DNA of 64,000 nucleotides from an uncultured Kordia sp. (lineage in GTDB: Bacteria; Bacteroidota; Bacteroidia; Flavobacteriales; Flavobacteriaceae). A program made the translations under genes and the position numbers. The DNA is taken from NCBI RefSeq assembly GCF_947496985.1, contig NZ_CANMEZ010000002.1, positions 620,001 to 684,000 of the forward strand, given 5' to 3'. Positions within the stretch are counted from its first letter, which is position 1. Every line of letters begins with the position of its first letter. Below the pieces are notes generated by a model. That model was not told the DNA's origin, searched no databases, and saw only the letters and a list, made by a program, of their open reading frames with translations. Below are positions 1 through 8,485 of this stretch, piece after piece.

Positions 1-4
1 TCTC

Positions 5-40
5 AAAGATCGACAATGTATTTTGTCGATCTTTTTTGCT
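5..40 (+). terminator. Rho-independent terminator of an upstream gene
   Basis: An 11-bp perfect stem (AAAGATCGACA with TGTCGATCTTT, arms 5-15 and 24-34) is followed by a T run. It must end a transcript entering from the left of the window. Confidence 0.75.
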
Positions 41-207
41 TTTAATCGATAATTAAAGTATGTTTGCCATCCAAATCTAAATCAATATATGTTACGTAAA
101 TCCATAGATTAATAGCTAGTACGTATCATATAAGAGCTAAACAGAAAATGCTATACACCCAAACCTAGTTTTAAATAGTTTTAATCTATGGAAATTATAG
201 CTGATAG

Positions 208-243
208 AAATGTCCAAATGTAATGTTTGGACATTTTGTTTTT
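208..243 (+). terminator. Orphan terminator-like hairpin
   Basis: Eleven-base arms at 208-218 and 226-236 with a 7-nt loop and a T-rich tail. It sits about 130 bp before the next gene and about 170 bp after the previous terminator, with no coding sequence in between. Confidence 0.55.
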
Positions 244-353
244 AGTGAAATTCTATTTTGGGAAGTTTATCTAAAAGCGTAACTACCGAATATCTAACAG
301 CGTTAGCTGCCTAACTTCTAATAACATTACAATTTATTTAACATACTTTATGT

Positions 354-361
354 TATCTTTG
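354..361 (+). promoter_or_regulatory. -7 box TATCTTTG for the TPR gene
   Basis: TATCTTTG is an exact match to the Bacteroidota -7 element TAnnTTTG. No TTG (-33) is present about 20 bp upstream. If used, transcription starts near 366, which excludes an ATG at 350 and supports the ATG at 377. Confidence 0.45.
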
Positions 362-376
362 AACAAAAGCTTTTTT

Positions 377-2161
377 ATGCGCTATATTTTATGTTTACTT
401 ATCAGTTTGGGAATGTACAGCACTGCATTTGCACAAAATGATGCGTTAGCACGCCAATATTATGAAAAAGGCGAATACAAAAAAGCCATTGTCGCTTTTG
501 AAAAACTCTACAAACAATCGCCACGTAAAATAAATTATTTCATTGCAGTAGTCAATAGCTATCAGCAAATGGAAGATTTTGATTCGGCTGAAAAATTATT
601 ACTTGAGGCAATTCAAAAACCAAAATCGAATCCAATTTTATTAGTGGAAACAGGTTTTAATTATGATTTAAAACGAGATTCGCTTAGCGCGAAAAAATAC
701 TACGAAACTGCAGTTCAATATACTGAATCAAAAATCTCTGCTTCTTACATTGTTGGCCGGTCTTTTGAAAAAAAATCATTACTTGATTATGCCTTGAAGG
801 TATACCAACAAGCACGTGTTGCCAATCCTAACTATAATTTCTTAACTAATATTGCCAGAATTTATGGGGAAAAAGGGGAAGTTGAAAAAATGTTTTCTAC
901 GTATTTAGATTTAATCAAAAATCGCGTAGAACAAAAAGGATATGCACAACGAATTATTAGTCAGTTTTTACGAAATGACCCAAATGATGAAAACAATATT
1001 TTATTTCGAAAAATATTACTAAAACGCAATCAACAACAACCTGATTTATTATGGAATGAGCTATTAAGTTGGTTATTTATTCAACAAAAACAATACAAAA
1101 GAGCTTTTATACAAGAAAAAGCAATTTATATGCAAGGTGAGGCTTCCTTGCAACGTATTTTTGACTTGGCGCGTATGAGTATGGAAGATAATGACAATGA
1201 AACCGCACGTGAAGTATTAACGTATATCATTGAAAAATCTAGTCAAAACGAAACTATTATTCGTGCTTCGCAACTAATCATACAACTTGATATTGAAGCA
1301 GTAACTGATGGAAACTACAATGAAATCCAAAAACGATTTGACAACCTATTCACTGAATATCCGCGTGATTATAGAACAGTTTTGCTACAGCGCGATTATG
1401 CAAATTTTATGGCTTTTCAGAAAAATCAGCCAGATGCGGCCATTGCATATTTAAAAGAAACGGTTCAACAACCACTAAACAAACGTCAATTAGCAACTGT
1501 TAAGCTCGCACTTGGAGATATTTTAGTATACCAAGAGCAATTCAACCAAGCATTAATATACTTTTCGCAAGTTCAAAAAGCATTAAAAAATGATGTTATT
1601 GGACAAGACGCACGCTACAGAGTTGCACGTACAAGTTATTATAAAGGTGATTTTGCATGGGCAGAAACACAACTGAAAGTATTAAAATCTTCAGTTTCTC
1701 AATTAATTGCAAATGATGCTTTAAAACTGAAATTGATTATCTCGGACAATTCTTTAGAAGATTCTACACAAACGGCATTAAAAAAATATGCGAAAGCTGA
1801 TTTATTAGCGTATCAATTAAAAGATACGGAAGCCATTAGTAAATTGGAAGAAATTTTGCAAAATCATAAAGGTGAAAAAATTGAAGATGAAGCCTTGTTA
1901 ATGCAAGCTGGACTCTATGAAAAAAGAGGAGAATTTGACAAAGCACGTTTAAACTACAAAAAAATTATTCAGTTTTTCAAAGATGATATCTTAGTAGATG
2001 ATGCCTATTTTGCAATGGCAAAACTATATCTAAATCAATTTGATGATCCTGACACTGCAAAAGATTACTTTGAAGAAATCATTTTTAATCATCAAGACAG
2101 TATTCATTATGTAGAAGCACAAAAAGCTTATCGGAAACTTCGTGGCGACAATATAAATTAA
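377..2161 (+). CDS. Secreted tetratricopeptide-repeat protein
   Basis: About 594 residues with a cleavable signal peptide (hydrophobic core then A-F-A before QN), so it is predicted to be periplasmic or outer-membrane associated. TPR-like helical pairs run through most of the length, clearest in the first ~100 residues (YYEKGEYKKAIVAFEKL) and the last ~90 (YEKRGEFDKARLNYKKI). No enzyme motif is visible. TPRs suggest a scaffold or assembly role, but no function is claimed. An in-frame ATG lies at 350. I prefer 377 because an exact -7 promoter box covers codons 2-4 of the longer frame and because the signal peptide starts there. It begins a co-directional run through DUF4286, a small membrane protein, rsmA and mgtE. 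Confidence 0.8.
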   Translation: MRYILCLLISLGMYSTAFAQNDALARQYYEKGEYKKAIVAFEKLYKQSPRKINYFIAVVNSYQQMEDFDSAEKLLLEAIQKPKSNPILLVETGFNYDLKRDSLSAKKYYETAVQYTESKISASYIVGRSFEKKSLLDYALKVYQQARVANPNYNFLTNIARIYGEKGEVEKMFSTYLDLIKNRVEQKGYAQRIISQFLRNDPNDENNILFRKILLKRNQQQPDLLWNELLSWLFIQQKQYKRAFIQEKAIYMQGEASLQRIFDLARMSMEDNDNETAREVLTYIIEKSSQNETIIRASQLIIQLDIEAVTDGNYNEIQKRFDNLFTEYPRDYRTVLLQRDYANFMAFQKNQPDAAIAYLKETVQQPLNKRQLATVKLALGDILVYQEQFNQALIYFSQVQKALKNDVIGQDARYRVARTSYYKGDFAWAETQLKVLKSSVSQLIANDALKLKLIISDNSLEDSTQTALKKYAKADLLAYQLKDTEAISKLEEILQNHKGEKIEDEALLMQAGLYEKRGEFDKARLNYKKIIQFFKDDILVDDAYFAMAKLYLNQFDDPDTAKDYFEEIIFNHQDSIHYVEAQKAYRKLRGDNIN

Positions 2162-2186
2162 CTGTAATAAATACATTTAAAAAGCG

Positions 2187-2194
2187 TAATTTTG
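2187..2194 (+). promoter_or_regulatory. -7 box TAATTTTG before the DUF4286 gene
   Basis: Exact TAnnTTTG match 24 bp before the ATG at 2218. No clear -33 TTG is present. It would give the DUF4286-rsmA-mgtE run its own promoter. Confidence 0.45.
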
Positions 2195-2217
2195 CAGTAT
2201 AATTACAAAATAAATCT

Positions 2218-2529
2218 ATGTACATTTATAATGTTACCATAAACGTTGATGATAGTATCCAACAAGATTTTTTAACTTGGATAGAAGCACACATTCCTGA
2301 TGTATTAGCAACAGGAAAATTTACAAATGCCCGACTTGTACAAGTGTTGGTAGAAGAAGAAATGGGAACAACTTACGCTGTACAATACACAGCAACATTA
2401 AAAGAAAATATAGAAGCATATTACAAAGAAGATGCTCCTAAATTACGAGAAGATGGTCTAAAAAAGTTTGGTGATAAAATGCTTGCCTTCCGCACTGAAT
2501 TAAAAGTAATCAAAGACTTTACTGCCTAA
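2218..2529 (+). CDS. DUF4286 family protein
   Basis: 103 residues, an alpha-beta ferredoxin-like small protein starting MYIYNVTINVDDSI, typical in length and start of the DUF4286 family widespread in Bacteroidota. It is probably cytoplasmic, since no signal peptide or membrane segment is seen. The family has no assigned reaction. Its position just upstream of rsmA is common in flavobacteria as I recall, but this does not reveal function. The next gene follows after 19 bp, suggesting co-transcription. Confidence 0.8.
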   Translation: MYIYNVTINVDDSIQQDFLTWIEAHIPDVLATGKFTNARLVQVLVEEEMGTTYAVQYTATLKENIEAYYKEDAPKLREDGLKKFGDKMLAFRTELKVIKDFTA

Positions 2530-2548
2530 TTGATGTTTTACTAAGGAT

Positions 2549-2992
2549 ATGAAAGAGAAAAGATATTATTCGCAATTTTTATACTTTATCAAAATACTAT
2601 TCATTGTTATTTTACTTGGATTAGCGTTTTATTTCATAACGGAAGTATCAGATCTTATCGCTGAAAAAATTAGTAGATCATTGCGAAAAAATATGGTCAT
2701 CACAGAATATGTTTTAAATTCAATTGTTGGGCTTATTTTATTTCTTGCTATCCTTTTAGTAATTGTCAGAGGAAAACCGCAAGTTACCATTAATGATAAA
2801 ACACTCAGAACAAATCGTTTTAAAAGAGACTTTTCTGAAATAAAATCATATCATAAAGGCAGAGGCGGAAGCGAACCTTATATAATTTCTCACGATGGAA
2901 AACAATTGGACATTGAATTGTCGTGGTTTTCTAAAAGAGATAGAAACGAAATTGAATCAATCATCATTCGTCAAATAGAAGCCGCGAACTAA
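2549..2992 (+). CDS. Small two-TM membrane protein
   Basis: 147 residues. Two hydrophobic segments (about 12-32 and 53-72) are followed by a ~75-residue soluble tail of short beta-like stretches (KPQVTINDKTLRTNRF...). This arrangement resembles the small membrane proteins with a PH-like tail found in flavobacteria, but I do not recognise a specific family. It lies 13 bp before rsmA and is probably in the same transcript. Confidence 0.65.
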   Translation: MKEKRYYSQFLYFIKILFIVILLGLAFYFITEVSDLIAEKISRSLRKNMVITEYVLNSIVGLILFLAILLVIVRGKPQVTINDKTLRTNRFKRDFSEIKSYHKGRGGSEPYIISHDGKQLDIELSWFSKRDRNEIESIIIRQIEAAN

Positions 2993-3005
2993 CGAAACCT
3001 AGCAA

Positions 3006-3788
3006 ATGACAGATAAAGTAAGAGCAAAGAAACACTTAGGACAGCATTTTCTAAAGGATGAAGAAGTTGCCCAACGAATTGCAGATACGCTTACGTTAAA
3101 CAATTATAAAAACGTTTTGGAAATTGGCCCAGGAATGGGTGTATTAACAAAATACTTGTTAGACAAGCCAATTACAACGTATGTATGTGAAATTGACACA
3201 GAATCTGTTACCTATTTACAAGCACACTATTTGCAACTTTCTGATCGAATTATTGAAAAAGATTTTTTAAAATACGATCTATCACAAACATTCAAGCAGG
3301 AACCATTTGCCATTATTGGAAACTTTCCATACAATATTTCTACGCAAATTGTATTCAAAACCCTAGAATTGCGCGATCAAATTCCAGAATTTAGCGGCAT
3401 GTTTCAAAAAGAAGTAGCACAACGTATTTGCGCTCCACATGGAAACAAAACCTATGGAATTCTCTCTGTATTAACACAAGCTTTTTACACTGCTGAATAT
3501 CTATTTACGGTTCCGCCAGATGTATTCAATCCACCACCAAAAGTAGATTCAGGCGTAATGCGACTCATTCGAAAAGAAAACTATACACTTCCGTGTGATG
3601 AAAAACTATTCTTCAGAGTGGTCAAAACAGCTTTTCAACAACGAAGAAAAACACTTCGTAACAGTTTAAAAACATTCAATCTTTCCGATAATTTAAAAGA
3701 AGATACTATCTTTGGGCTTCGACCTGAACAATTACCTGTTCAAGGATTCGTAGATTTAACCATCAAGATAGCAAATGATTCCATTTAA
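3006..3788 (+). CDS. rsmA: 16S rRNA (adenine1518/1519-N6)-dimethyltransferase
   Basis: RsmA/KsgA dimethylates two adjacent adenosines in the 3'-terminal helix 45 loop of 16S rRNA using SAM. It is 260 residues, normal for the family. The N-terminal KKHLGQHFL signature (8-16), SAM-binding motif I EIGPGMG (39-45), and the catalytic motif IV NFPYNIS (106-112; usually NLPY) are all present. The C-terminal domain carries the usual [13 protein letters not shown] stretch. It overlaps the start of mgtE by 14 bp, so the two are translationally linked. Lack of KsgA classically gives kasugamycin resistance. Confidence 0.96.
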   Translation: MTDKVRAKKHLGQHFLKDEEVAQRIADTLTLNNYKNVLEIGPGMGVLTKYLLDKPITTYVCEIDTESVTYLQAHYLQLSDRIIEKDFLKYDLSQTFKQEPFAIIGNFPYNISTQIVFKTLELRDQIPEFSGMFQKEVAQRICAPHGNKTYGILSVLTQAFYTAEYLFTVPPDVFNPPPKVDSGVMRLIRKENYTLPCDEKLFFRVVKTAFQQRRKTLRNSLKTFNLSDNLKEDTIFGLRPEQLPVQGFVDLTIKIANDSI

Positions 3789-5127
3789 ACTCAGTGATGA
3801 ACTCATTGCGCAAGTAGCACAGCACATTGAGCAAAAAAAAGATTCGTTACTTCTAGAATTACTAGAAGAGCTTCACTATGCGGATATTGCAGAGATTATT
3901 GATGAACTAAATCTTAATGAAGCTACATATATCTTCAAACTACTTGATAGCGAAAAAACATCTGATGTTCTAACAGAAGTCGATGATGATGTTCGTGAAA
4001 AAATACTTAAAAATCTTTCTGCCAAAGAAATTGCCGAAGAAATTGACGAACTCGATACCGATGATGCGGCTGATATAATTTCGGAACTTTCTGATAAACG
4101 AAAGCAAGAAGTAATCTCCGAATTAGAAGACAGAGAACATGCCAAAGAAATTGTAGAATTACTTCGTTATGATGAAGATTCTGCTGGTGGTTTAATGGCA
4201 AAAGAACTGGTAAAAGTAAACGAAAACTGGAATGTACTTACCTGTGTAAAAGAAATGCGAAAACAAGCAGAAGAAGTTACACGTGTGCATTCTATTTATG
4301 TAGTAGATGATGAAGATATCCTCAAAGGAAGATTGTCATTAAAAGACTTATTAACAACGTCTACACGAACTAATATTAAAGATGTTTACATTCCGAAAGT
4401 TGATTATGTAAATGTTGATGACAAAGCGGAAGACGTTGCTAAAGTAATGTCTAAATATGATTTAGAAGCCATTCCTGTAGTTGACGAAATGAAACGTTTG
4501 GTTGGTCGTATTACTATTGATGATATTGTAGATGTCATTAGAGAAGAAGCTGAAAAAGATTACCAATTAGCGGCAGGTATTACACAAGATGTAGAGGCCG
4601 ATGATAGTATTTGGGAACTTACACGTGCACGCTTACCTTGGTTATTTTTAGGATTACTTGGCGGAATTGGCGCTGCAGCTATTATGGAAGGCTTTGAAGG
4701 AATGATTAGCAAACATGCAATCCTATTTTTCTTTACACCTTTAATCGCTGCTATGGCTGGAAATGTTGGTGTACAATCGAGCGCTATTATTGTGCAAGGA
4801 TTAGCAAACGACGACTTAAAAGGAAGCATCAATAATCGCCTGATAAAAGAAATGTTATTAGCCACACTAAACGGGATTATATTAGCAATTATACTATTTG
4901 TTGTAGTTTCCATATGGAAAGAAAATTACCTTTCAGCATTAGCAATTTCGGCTTCTTTGGTTATTGTTATTATTGTTGCAGGAATTATAGGAACATTTAT
5001 TCCTTTATTTTTAGACAAGCGCGGTATTGATCCTGCCATTGCTACTGGTCCATTTATTACTACCAGCAATGATATCTTCGGAATTTTAATCTACTTTATG
5101 ATTGCCAAACTTATTATTGGTATCTAA
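3775..5127 (+). CDS. mgtE: Magnesium transporter MgtE
   Basis: 450 residues with complete MgtE architecture. It has an N-terminal acidic helical superhelix (about 5-130), a CBS-domain pair (about 140-260) that senses Mg2+, a linker helix, and five C-terminal membrane helices (about 285-450). The pore signature [16 protein letters not shown] is seen at 328-343. It is an inner-membrane Mg2+ channel gated by cytoplasmic Mg2+. The start overlaps rsmA by 14 bp. A weak hairpin follows the stop. Confidence 0.95.
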   Translation: MIPFKLSDELIAQVAQHIEQKKDSLLLELLEELHYADIAEIIDELNLNEATYIFKLLDSEKTSDVLTEVDDDVREKILKNLSAKEIAEEIDELDTDDAADIISELSDKRKQEVISELEDREHAKEIVELLRYDEDSAGGLMAKELVKVNENWNVLTCVKEMRKQAEEVTRVHSIYVVDDEDILKGRLSLKDLLTTSTRTNIKDVYIPKVDYVNVDDKAEDVAKVMSKYDLEAIPVVDEMKRLVGRITIDDIVDVIREEAEKDYQLAAGITQDVEADDSIWELTRARLPWLFLGLLGGIGAAAIMEGFEGMISKHAILFFFTPLIAAMAGNVGVQSSAIIVQGLANDDLKGSINNRLIKEMLLATLNGIILAIILFVVVSIWKENYLSALAISASLVIVIIVAGIIGTFIPLFLDKRGIDPAIATGPFITTSNDIFGILIYFMIAKLIIGI

Positions 5128-5130
5128 AAA

Positions 5131-5156
5131 AAGCGAACCAAAGCTCGCTTATCTTA
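5131..5156. terminator. Weak hairpin between mgtE and the minus-strand peptide gene
   Basis: AAGCGA (5131-5136) pairs with TCGCTT (5145-5150). An A run precedes it and a short T-rich stretch follows, so it can serve the two converging genes. The stem is only 6 bp. Confidence 0.5.
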
Positions 5157-5175
5157 CTATTATTTCCTGTCAATT

Positions 5176-5361
5176 TTAACACACAAATAAACTGTCGCAT
5201 GAGAAATTGATTGAAGGATGGCAAATAATGGCATTACTAGTACACAACGTATCTGCCTGTGTTTTTACAGTCATTCCTCCTTTAACAGCATTCGAGTTTT
5301 GCGCGTTTAATTCTGAAACGACAGCTTTGTTTAATGATAATGTTTTTAAACTTTTTTTCAT
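5176..5361 (-). CDS. Class I lanthipeptide-like precursor peptide
   Basis: 61 residues. The leader has the repeated window motif (K-x-L-x-L-N-K-x-x-V-S-E-L ... V-K-G-G) ending at the GG at about 28-29. The 32-residue core contains 4 Cys and several Ser/Thr, the residues needed for (methyl)lanthionine rings. In Bacteroidota such leaders are dehydrated by LanB-type enzymes and cleaved at GG. No such enzymes lie nearby. It is separated from the similar gene at 5688 by 326 bp with a terminator, so it is probably transcribed on its own. Confidence 0.72.
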   Translation of the reverse strand: MKKSLKTLSLNKAVVSELNAQNSNAVKGGMTVKTQADTLCTSNAIICHPSINFSCDSLFVC

Positions 5362-5687
5362 GATATATATTTTTTGATTATCATAAACTTAAAAAAGAAA
5401 GAGAATTTTATTTTACGGTATTCCCATATTTATAATCTTTTTAACATTACATAAAAAAAGCGAACCATAAAAGTTCGCTTTTAAAACCTAGTTTCTGTCA
5501 TGAGAATAATTGTGGTTTTTAATGTATTCGTTTGTTAAAATAGTACACAACCATCATCTAGTAACTGAAATTAGGATAATATATAATTTGACAATAGTCA
5601 TTACATATAATAAATTAATAATGTAAAAAATGAATCAAAATCCGCCTTTTACAAATTAGTTTACATGTTAGTTATTCTAACTAAATA
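5362..5687. other. Spacer between two precursor genes
   Basis: AT-rich, with no coding frame. It contains the terminator of the upstream precursor (5456-5482) and then the presumed promoter region of the precursor at 5176. Confidence 0.5.
5453..5482 (-). terminator. Terminator of the precursor gene at 5688-5879
   Basis: Ten-base arms AAAAGCGAAC (5456-5465) and GTTCGCTTTT (5473-5482). Read on the minus strand the stem is followed by a T run. It is about 205 bp after the stop codon. Confidence 0.7.
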
Positions 5688-5879
5688 CTAACAGTCAATT
5701 GTACGAGGACAATTCCATTGCGTTAAAGGACATCCCCAACCTGTTAAACATCCAGGCTGATTTGTGTTACAAAATGTTCCTGCTCCTGTTTTTCCACCTT
5801 TAACTTCTCCAGCGTTCTCTAAACTTAATTCTGAAACTACTGACTTGTTTAATTTTAAACCTTTGTTCTGTTTTTTCAT
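5688..5879 (-). CDS. Class I lanthipeptide-like precursor peptide
   Basis: 63 residues. The leader (K-G-L-K-L-N-K-S-V-V-S-E-L ... V-K-G-G) closely parallels the precursor at 5176 and those at 29.7-34.8 kb. The core after GG has five Cys spaced fairly evenly (C-x6-C-x5-C-x5-C-x5-C) with Thr residues between, and is rich in Gly, Trp and Pro. A near-consensus -7 box (TTCTTTTG, minus strand, 5913-5920) lies 34 nt before the ATG. No modification enzyme is adjacent. Confidence 0.75.
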   Translation of the reverse strand: MKKQNKGLKLNKSVVSELSLENAGEVKGGKTGAGTFCNTNQPGCLTGWGCPLTQWNCPRTIDC

Positions 5880-5955
5880 AATATTATAATTTTTAAATCG
5901 TTAATGTTGAATCAAAAGAAGTGCTATTTTTACAGTAAAAAAAAGAAAGCAAACG

Positions 5956-6074
5956 GCGATTATCGAATTAAAGGACTGAAAATCAGCATTTTAATCAGAT
6001 CTTCGAAATAACATAACACACTGAAATTCAATTGTATAGAATAAAAAACTAACCTGCAATTATCGAATCCAAGG
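5956..6074. repeat. Imperfect 19-bp direct repeat, copies exactly 100 bp apart
   Basis: Copies at 5956-5974 (GCGATTATCGAATTAAAGG) and 6056-6074 (GCAATTATCGAATCCAAGG) match at 16 of 19 positions. They lie in the 206-bp divergent region between a precursor peptide and the GNAT gene. They may be a duplicated regulatory site or simply residual similarity. Confidence 0.4.
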
Positions 6075-6085
6075 TTCAAAAAGGA

Positions 6086-6607
6086 ATGGAAAATCATATT
6101 ATACGAAAAGCGATTCCCGCTGATGCAAAATTTATATCATTATTGGCAAAAATTAACTTTTCTGAATCTTTCGGTAATTTATTTGTTTCCGAAGAAGAAC
6201 TCCGACAGTATATTGATAAAAAATTTTCCATAGAAAAGATGAGGAATTCACTTCTAAAGAAAGAAAATGTTTTTTGGATTGCCTATGCACAAACACTTCC
6301 TGTAGGATATGCAAAATTAAAAAAAGACATTCCTGTTCCCGATACAGACTATATTGAAGCTGCTGAACTTCAAAAACTGTATATCCTAAAAGATTATATT
6401 TTGGAAGGAAACGGTTTAAAACTAAAAATAGATTTTTTTGAAGAAATTCAAAAACTCAGCATCAAACGTATTTGGCTCAAAGAACTCCACACTGACCAAC
6501 ATGCATTGAATTTTTATAAAGCACAAGACTTTCATAAACATCATACACAATCATTCACCATCGGAAAAGAAGATTTCGTTTTTAACATTATGATGAAAAC
6601 TTTCTAA
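6086..6607 (+). CDS. GNAT-family N-acetyltransferase
   Basis: 173 residues with acetyltransferase layout. The N-terminal IRKAIPADAKFISLLAKIN is the typical GNAT strand 1/helix 1. A central beta region (FWIAYAQTLPVGYAKLKK) leads into the acetyl-CoA site, where ELQKLYILKDYILEGNGLKLK occupies the place of the usual R/Q-x-x-G-x-G/A loop in diverged form. A C-terminal LHTDQHALNFYKAQDFHKH is the usual N-x-x-A-x-x-F/Y-Y-x-x-x-G/D-F element. The substrate is unknown. It is followed after 23 bp by the cupin gene, suggesting an operon. Confidence 0.85.
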   Translation: MENHIIRKAIPADAKFISLLAKINFSESFGNLFVSEEELRQYIDKKFSIEKMRNSLLKKENVFWIAYAQTLPVGYAKLKKDIPVPDTDYIEAAELQKLYILKDYILEGNGLKLKIDFFEEIQKLSIKRIWLKELHTDQHALNFYKAQDFHKHHTQSFTIGKEDFVFNIMMKTF

Positions 6608-6630
6608 AAAATTCCTCGTAATTTAGTTGC

Positions 6631-6996
6631 ATGAAAGCAATCAATATCAAAGAAAAATTAGGTCTCGTTAATAAGCAATGGCATCCACATCAAATTGCTA
6701 TAGTTGACGACATGCAAGTGATTTTGGCAAAAATTCAAGGCGAATTTGTATGGCATTCGCATGAAAATGAAGATGAATTATTTCAAGTAGTCAGAGGAAC
6801 CTTATATATGAAGTTTCGCGACAAAACAGTCACCTTAAATGAAGGCGAATTGATCGTGGTTCCAAAAGGAGTAGAACATTGTCCAGCAACTAAAGATGGT
6901 GAAGAAGTGCATTTGTTACTATTTGAAAAACTATCAACAGCGCATACTGGTAATGTACAACATGAAAAAACACAAACTGAATATCCTAAAATTTAA
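6631..6996 (+). CDS. Cupin-domain protein
   Basis: 121 residues, a single cupin barrel. Cupin motif 1 is visible as WHSHENEDELFQVVRG (H-x-H-x(4)-E) and motif 2 as GELIVVPKGVEHCP (P-x-G-x-x-H), so the metal-binding His and Glu are present. It is cytoplasmic. Single-domain cupins of this kind include isomerases and small-molecule-binding proteins, and no substrate can be assigned. The next gene starts 14 bp downstream with GTG. Confidence 0.85.
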   Translation: MKAINIKEKLGLVNKQWHPHQIAIVDDMQVILAKIQGEFVWHSHENEDELFQVVRGTLYMKFRDKTVTLNEGELIVVPKGVEHCPATKDGEEVHLLLFEKLSTAHTGNVQHEKTQTEYPKI

Positions 6997-7010
6997 ATAA
7001 AACATTTCCT

Positions 7011-7949
7011 GTGAAGATCTTACATCTTGATGAAAATCATCCATTACTCATTTCACAATTAGCAGATTTAGGTCATACAAATCATGAAGATTACACGTCC
7101 TCTAAAGCTGAAATTGAAGCAAAAATTCATACCTACGATGGTTTTATCATTCGTAGTCGATTTCGCATTGATGCAGTTTTTTTAGCAAAAGCAACCAACT
7201 TAAAATTTATTGGAAGAGTTGGCGCTGGTTTAGAAAATATTGATTGTGATTTCGCCTCAACACAAGGTATCAAACTTATTTCTGCTCCTGAAGGAAACCG
7301 AAATGCAGTTGGAGAACATACACTTGGAATGATTCTTTCACTATTTAACAAATTTAACAAAGCAGATAGTGAAGTTAGAGAGGGAAAATGGCTGCGCGAA
7401 GCTAATAGAGGTTTTGAATTAGACGGACAAACTGTTGGACTTATTGGATATGGAAACATGGGAAAAGCATTTGCAAAAAAACTACGTGGTTTTGATGTTG
7501 ATGTCATATTTTATGATTTAAAAGAAAACATAGCAGATGAAAATGCTATACAAGTTTCTCTTTCAGAATTGCAGGAGAAAAGTACAGTTTTGAGTTTACA
7601 TACTCCACAAACACCACTGACGATCAATATGATTGATCAAAAATTCATAAAAGCATTCAAACATCCGTTTTGGTTGATCAATACAGCACGTGGAAAAAGT
7701 GTAGTAACAACAGATTTAGTGGAAGCATTACAAACTGGAAAAATTTTAGGTGCAGGTTTAGACGTATTAGAATATGAAAAAAGTTCATTTGAAAATCTAT
7801 TCCATGACGATCAAATGCCAGTTGCTTTTCAATACCTAATTCAAGCTAAAAACGTATTACTATCTCCACATGTTGCCGGTTGGACAAAAGAAAGTAAGGA
7901 AAAACTAGCACAAACCATTGTGGATAAATTCAAAGGACACTTTCATTAA
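7011..7949 (+). CDS. D-isomer-specific 2-hydroxyacid dehydrogenase
   Basis: 312 residues, a two-domain NAD-dependent dehydrogenase of the phosphoglycerate dehydrogenase/D-lactate dehydrogenase superfamily. The Rossmann motif GYGNMG is at 146-151. The catalytic Arg (INTARG, ~227), Glu (DVLEYE, ~254) and His (SPHVAG, 287) are in place. The lack of an ACT or extra regulatory domain makes it a short form, so SerA is possible but not certain. It starts with GTG 14 bp after the cupin gene. The next gene begins one base after its stop codon. Confidence 0.88.
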   Translation: MKILHLDENHPLLISQLADLGHTNHEDYTSSKAEIEAKIHTYDGFIIRSRFRIDAVFLAKATNLKFIGRVGAGLENIDCDFASTQGIKLISAPEGNRNAVGEHTLGMILSLFNKFNKADSEVREGKWLREANRGFELDGQTVGLIGYGNMGKAFAKKLRGFDVDVIFYDLKENIADENAIQVSLSELQEKSTVLSLHTPQTPLTINMIDQKFIKAFKHPFWLINTARGKSVVTTDLVEALQTGKILGAGLDVLEYEKSSFENLFHDDQMPVAFQYLIQAKNVLLSPHVAGWTKESKEKLAQTIVDKFKGHFH

Positions 7950-7950
7950 A

Positions 7951-8385
7951 ATGAAAAAGACAATTTTCATTTTCACAACTTTAATCATTGCATTGCTGAT
8001 ATTATTCCAACTCAGCAAATTTTCCATCATGCAAGGGAATTCATCGTTGGAATTTATAATTGCAACAATTGCAATCATTTTTTTATTCATTGGCATTTAC
8101 ATCAACAAACAAAAAGAAACTTCTAAAAAAGTTACAGAATCAACTATAGCCAATGAAAAAGTTAATTACACAAAAATTGAAGCTTTAGGATTAAGTAAAC
8201 GCGAATATGAAGTTTTATGTAAATTGGCACAAGGACATACAAACAAAGAAATTGCTTCACTCCTATTTATCTCCGAAAGTACTATAAAAACGCATGTTTC
8301 TAAGGTGTATTCAAAACTTGATGTAAAACGCAGGACACAGGCTATTCAAAAAGCGAAAGAGTTGGAAATATTACCAATTTCCTAA
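7951..8385 (+). CDS. Membrane-anchored LuxR-type HTH regulator
   Basis: 144 residues. Two N-terminal membrane helices (about 4-22 and 34-52) are followed by a cytoplasmic linker and a GerE/LuxR HTH (about 80-136; LSKREYEVLCKLAQGHTNKEIASLLFISESTIKTHVSKVYSKL). There is no receiver domain, so it is a one-component DNA-binding protein held at the membrane. The start was chosen at ATG 7951, next to the dehydrogenase stop, rather than an in-frame ATG at 7918 inside that gene. Its target is unknown, and the DUF4199 gene 100 bp downstream is a candidate. Confidence 0.82.
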   Translation: MKKTIFIFTTLIIALLILFQLSKFSIMQGNSSLEFIIATIAIIFLFIGIYINKQKETSKKVTESTIANEKVNYTKIEALGLSKREYEVLCKLAQGHTNKEIASLLFISESTIKTHVSKVYSKLDVKRRTQAIQKAKELEILPIS

Positions 8386-8485
8386 AATTACTACCTTAGT
8401 ATGATCAAATTGGTACTTTCGTATGAGTAGTAGTTTACAACATCATCATACATTTGAAGTGTTCAATTTTAAAACTTTCTAACAT

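Larger units (their letters stand above)
41..376. other. Intergenic stretch with a second hairpin, no gene seen
   Basis: No open frame of convincing length and no tRNA cloverleaf is visible. A strong hairpin at 208-240 (arms AAATGTCCAAA and TTTGGACATTT) followed by TTGTTTTT looks like a terminator. There is no gene between it and the terminator at 5-40, so a small untranslated RNA ending there is possible but unproven. The right end holds the putative promoter of the TPR gene. Confidence 0.5.

Noticed and set aside
3876-4913. Open reverse frames opposite mgtE
   Set aside because: They are shadows of the mgtE coding sequence. The plus frame has full family motifs.
7918-7950. Upstream in-frame ATG for the LuxR-type regulator
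   Set aside because: It lies inside the dehydrogenase gene. The ATG at 7951, one base after that gene's stop codon, starts directly with the first membrane helix.
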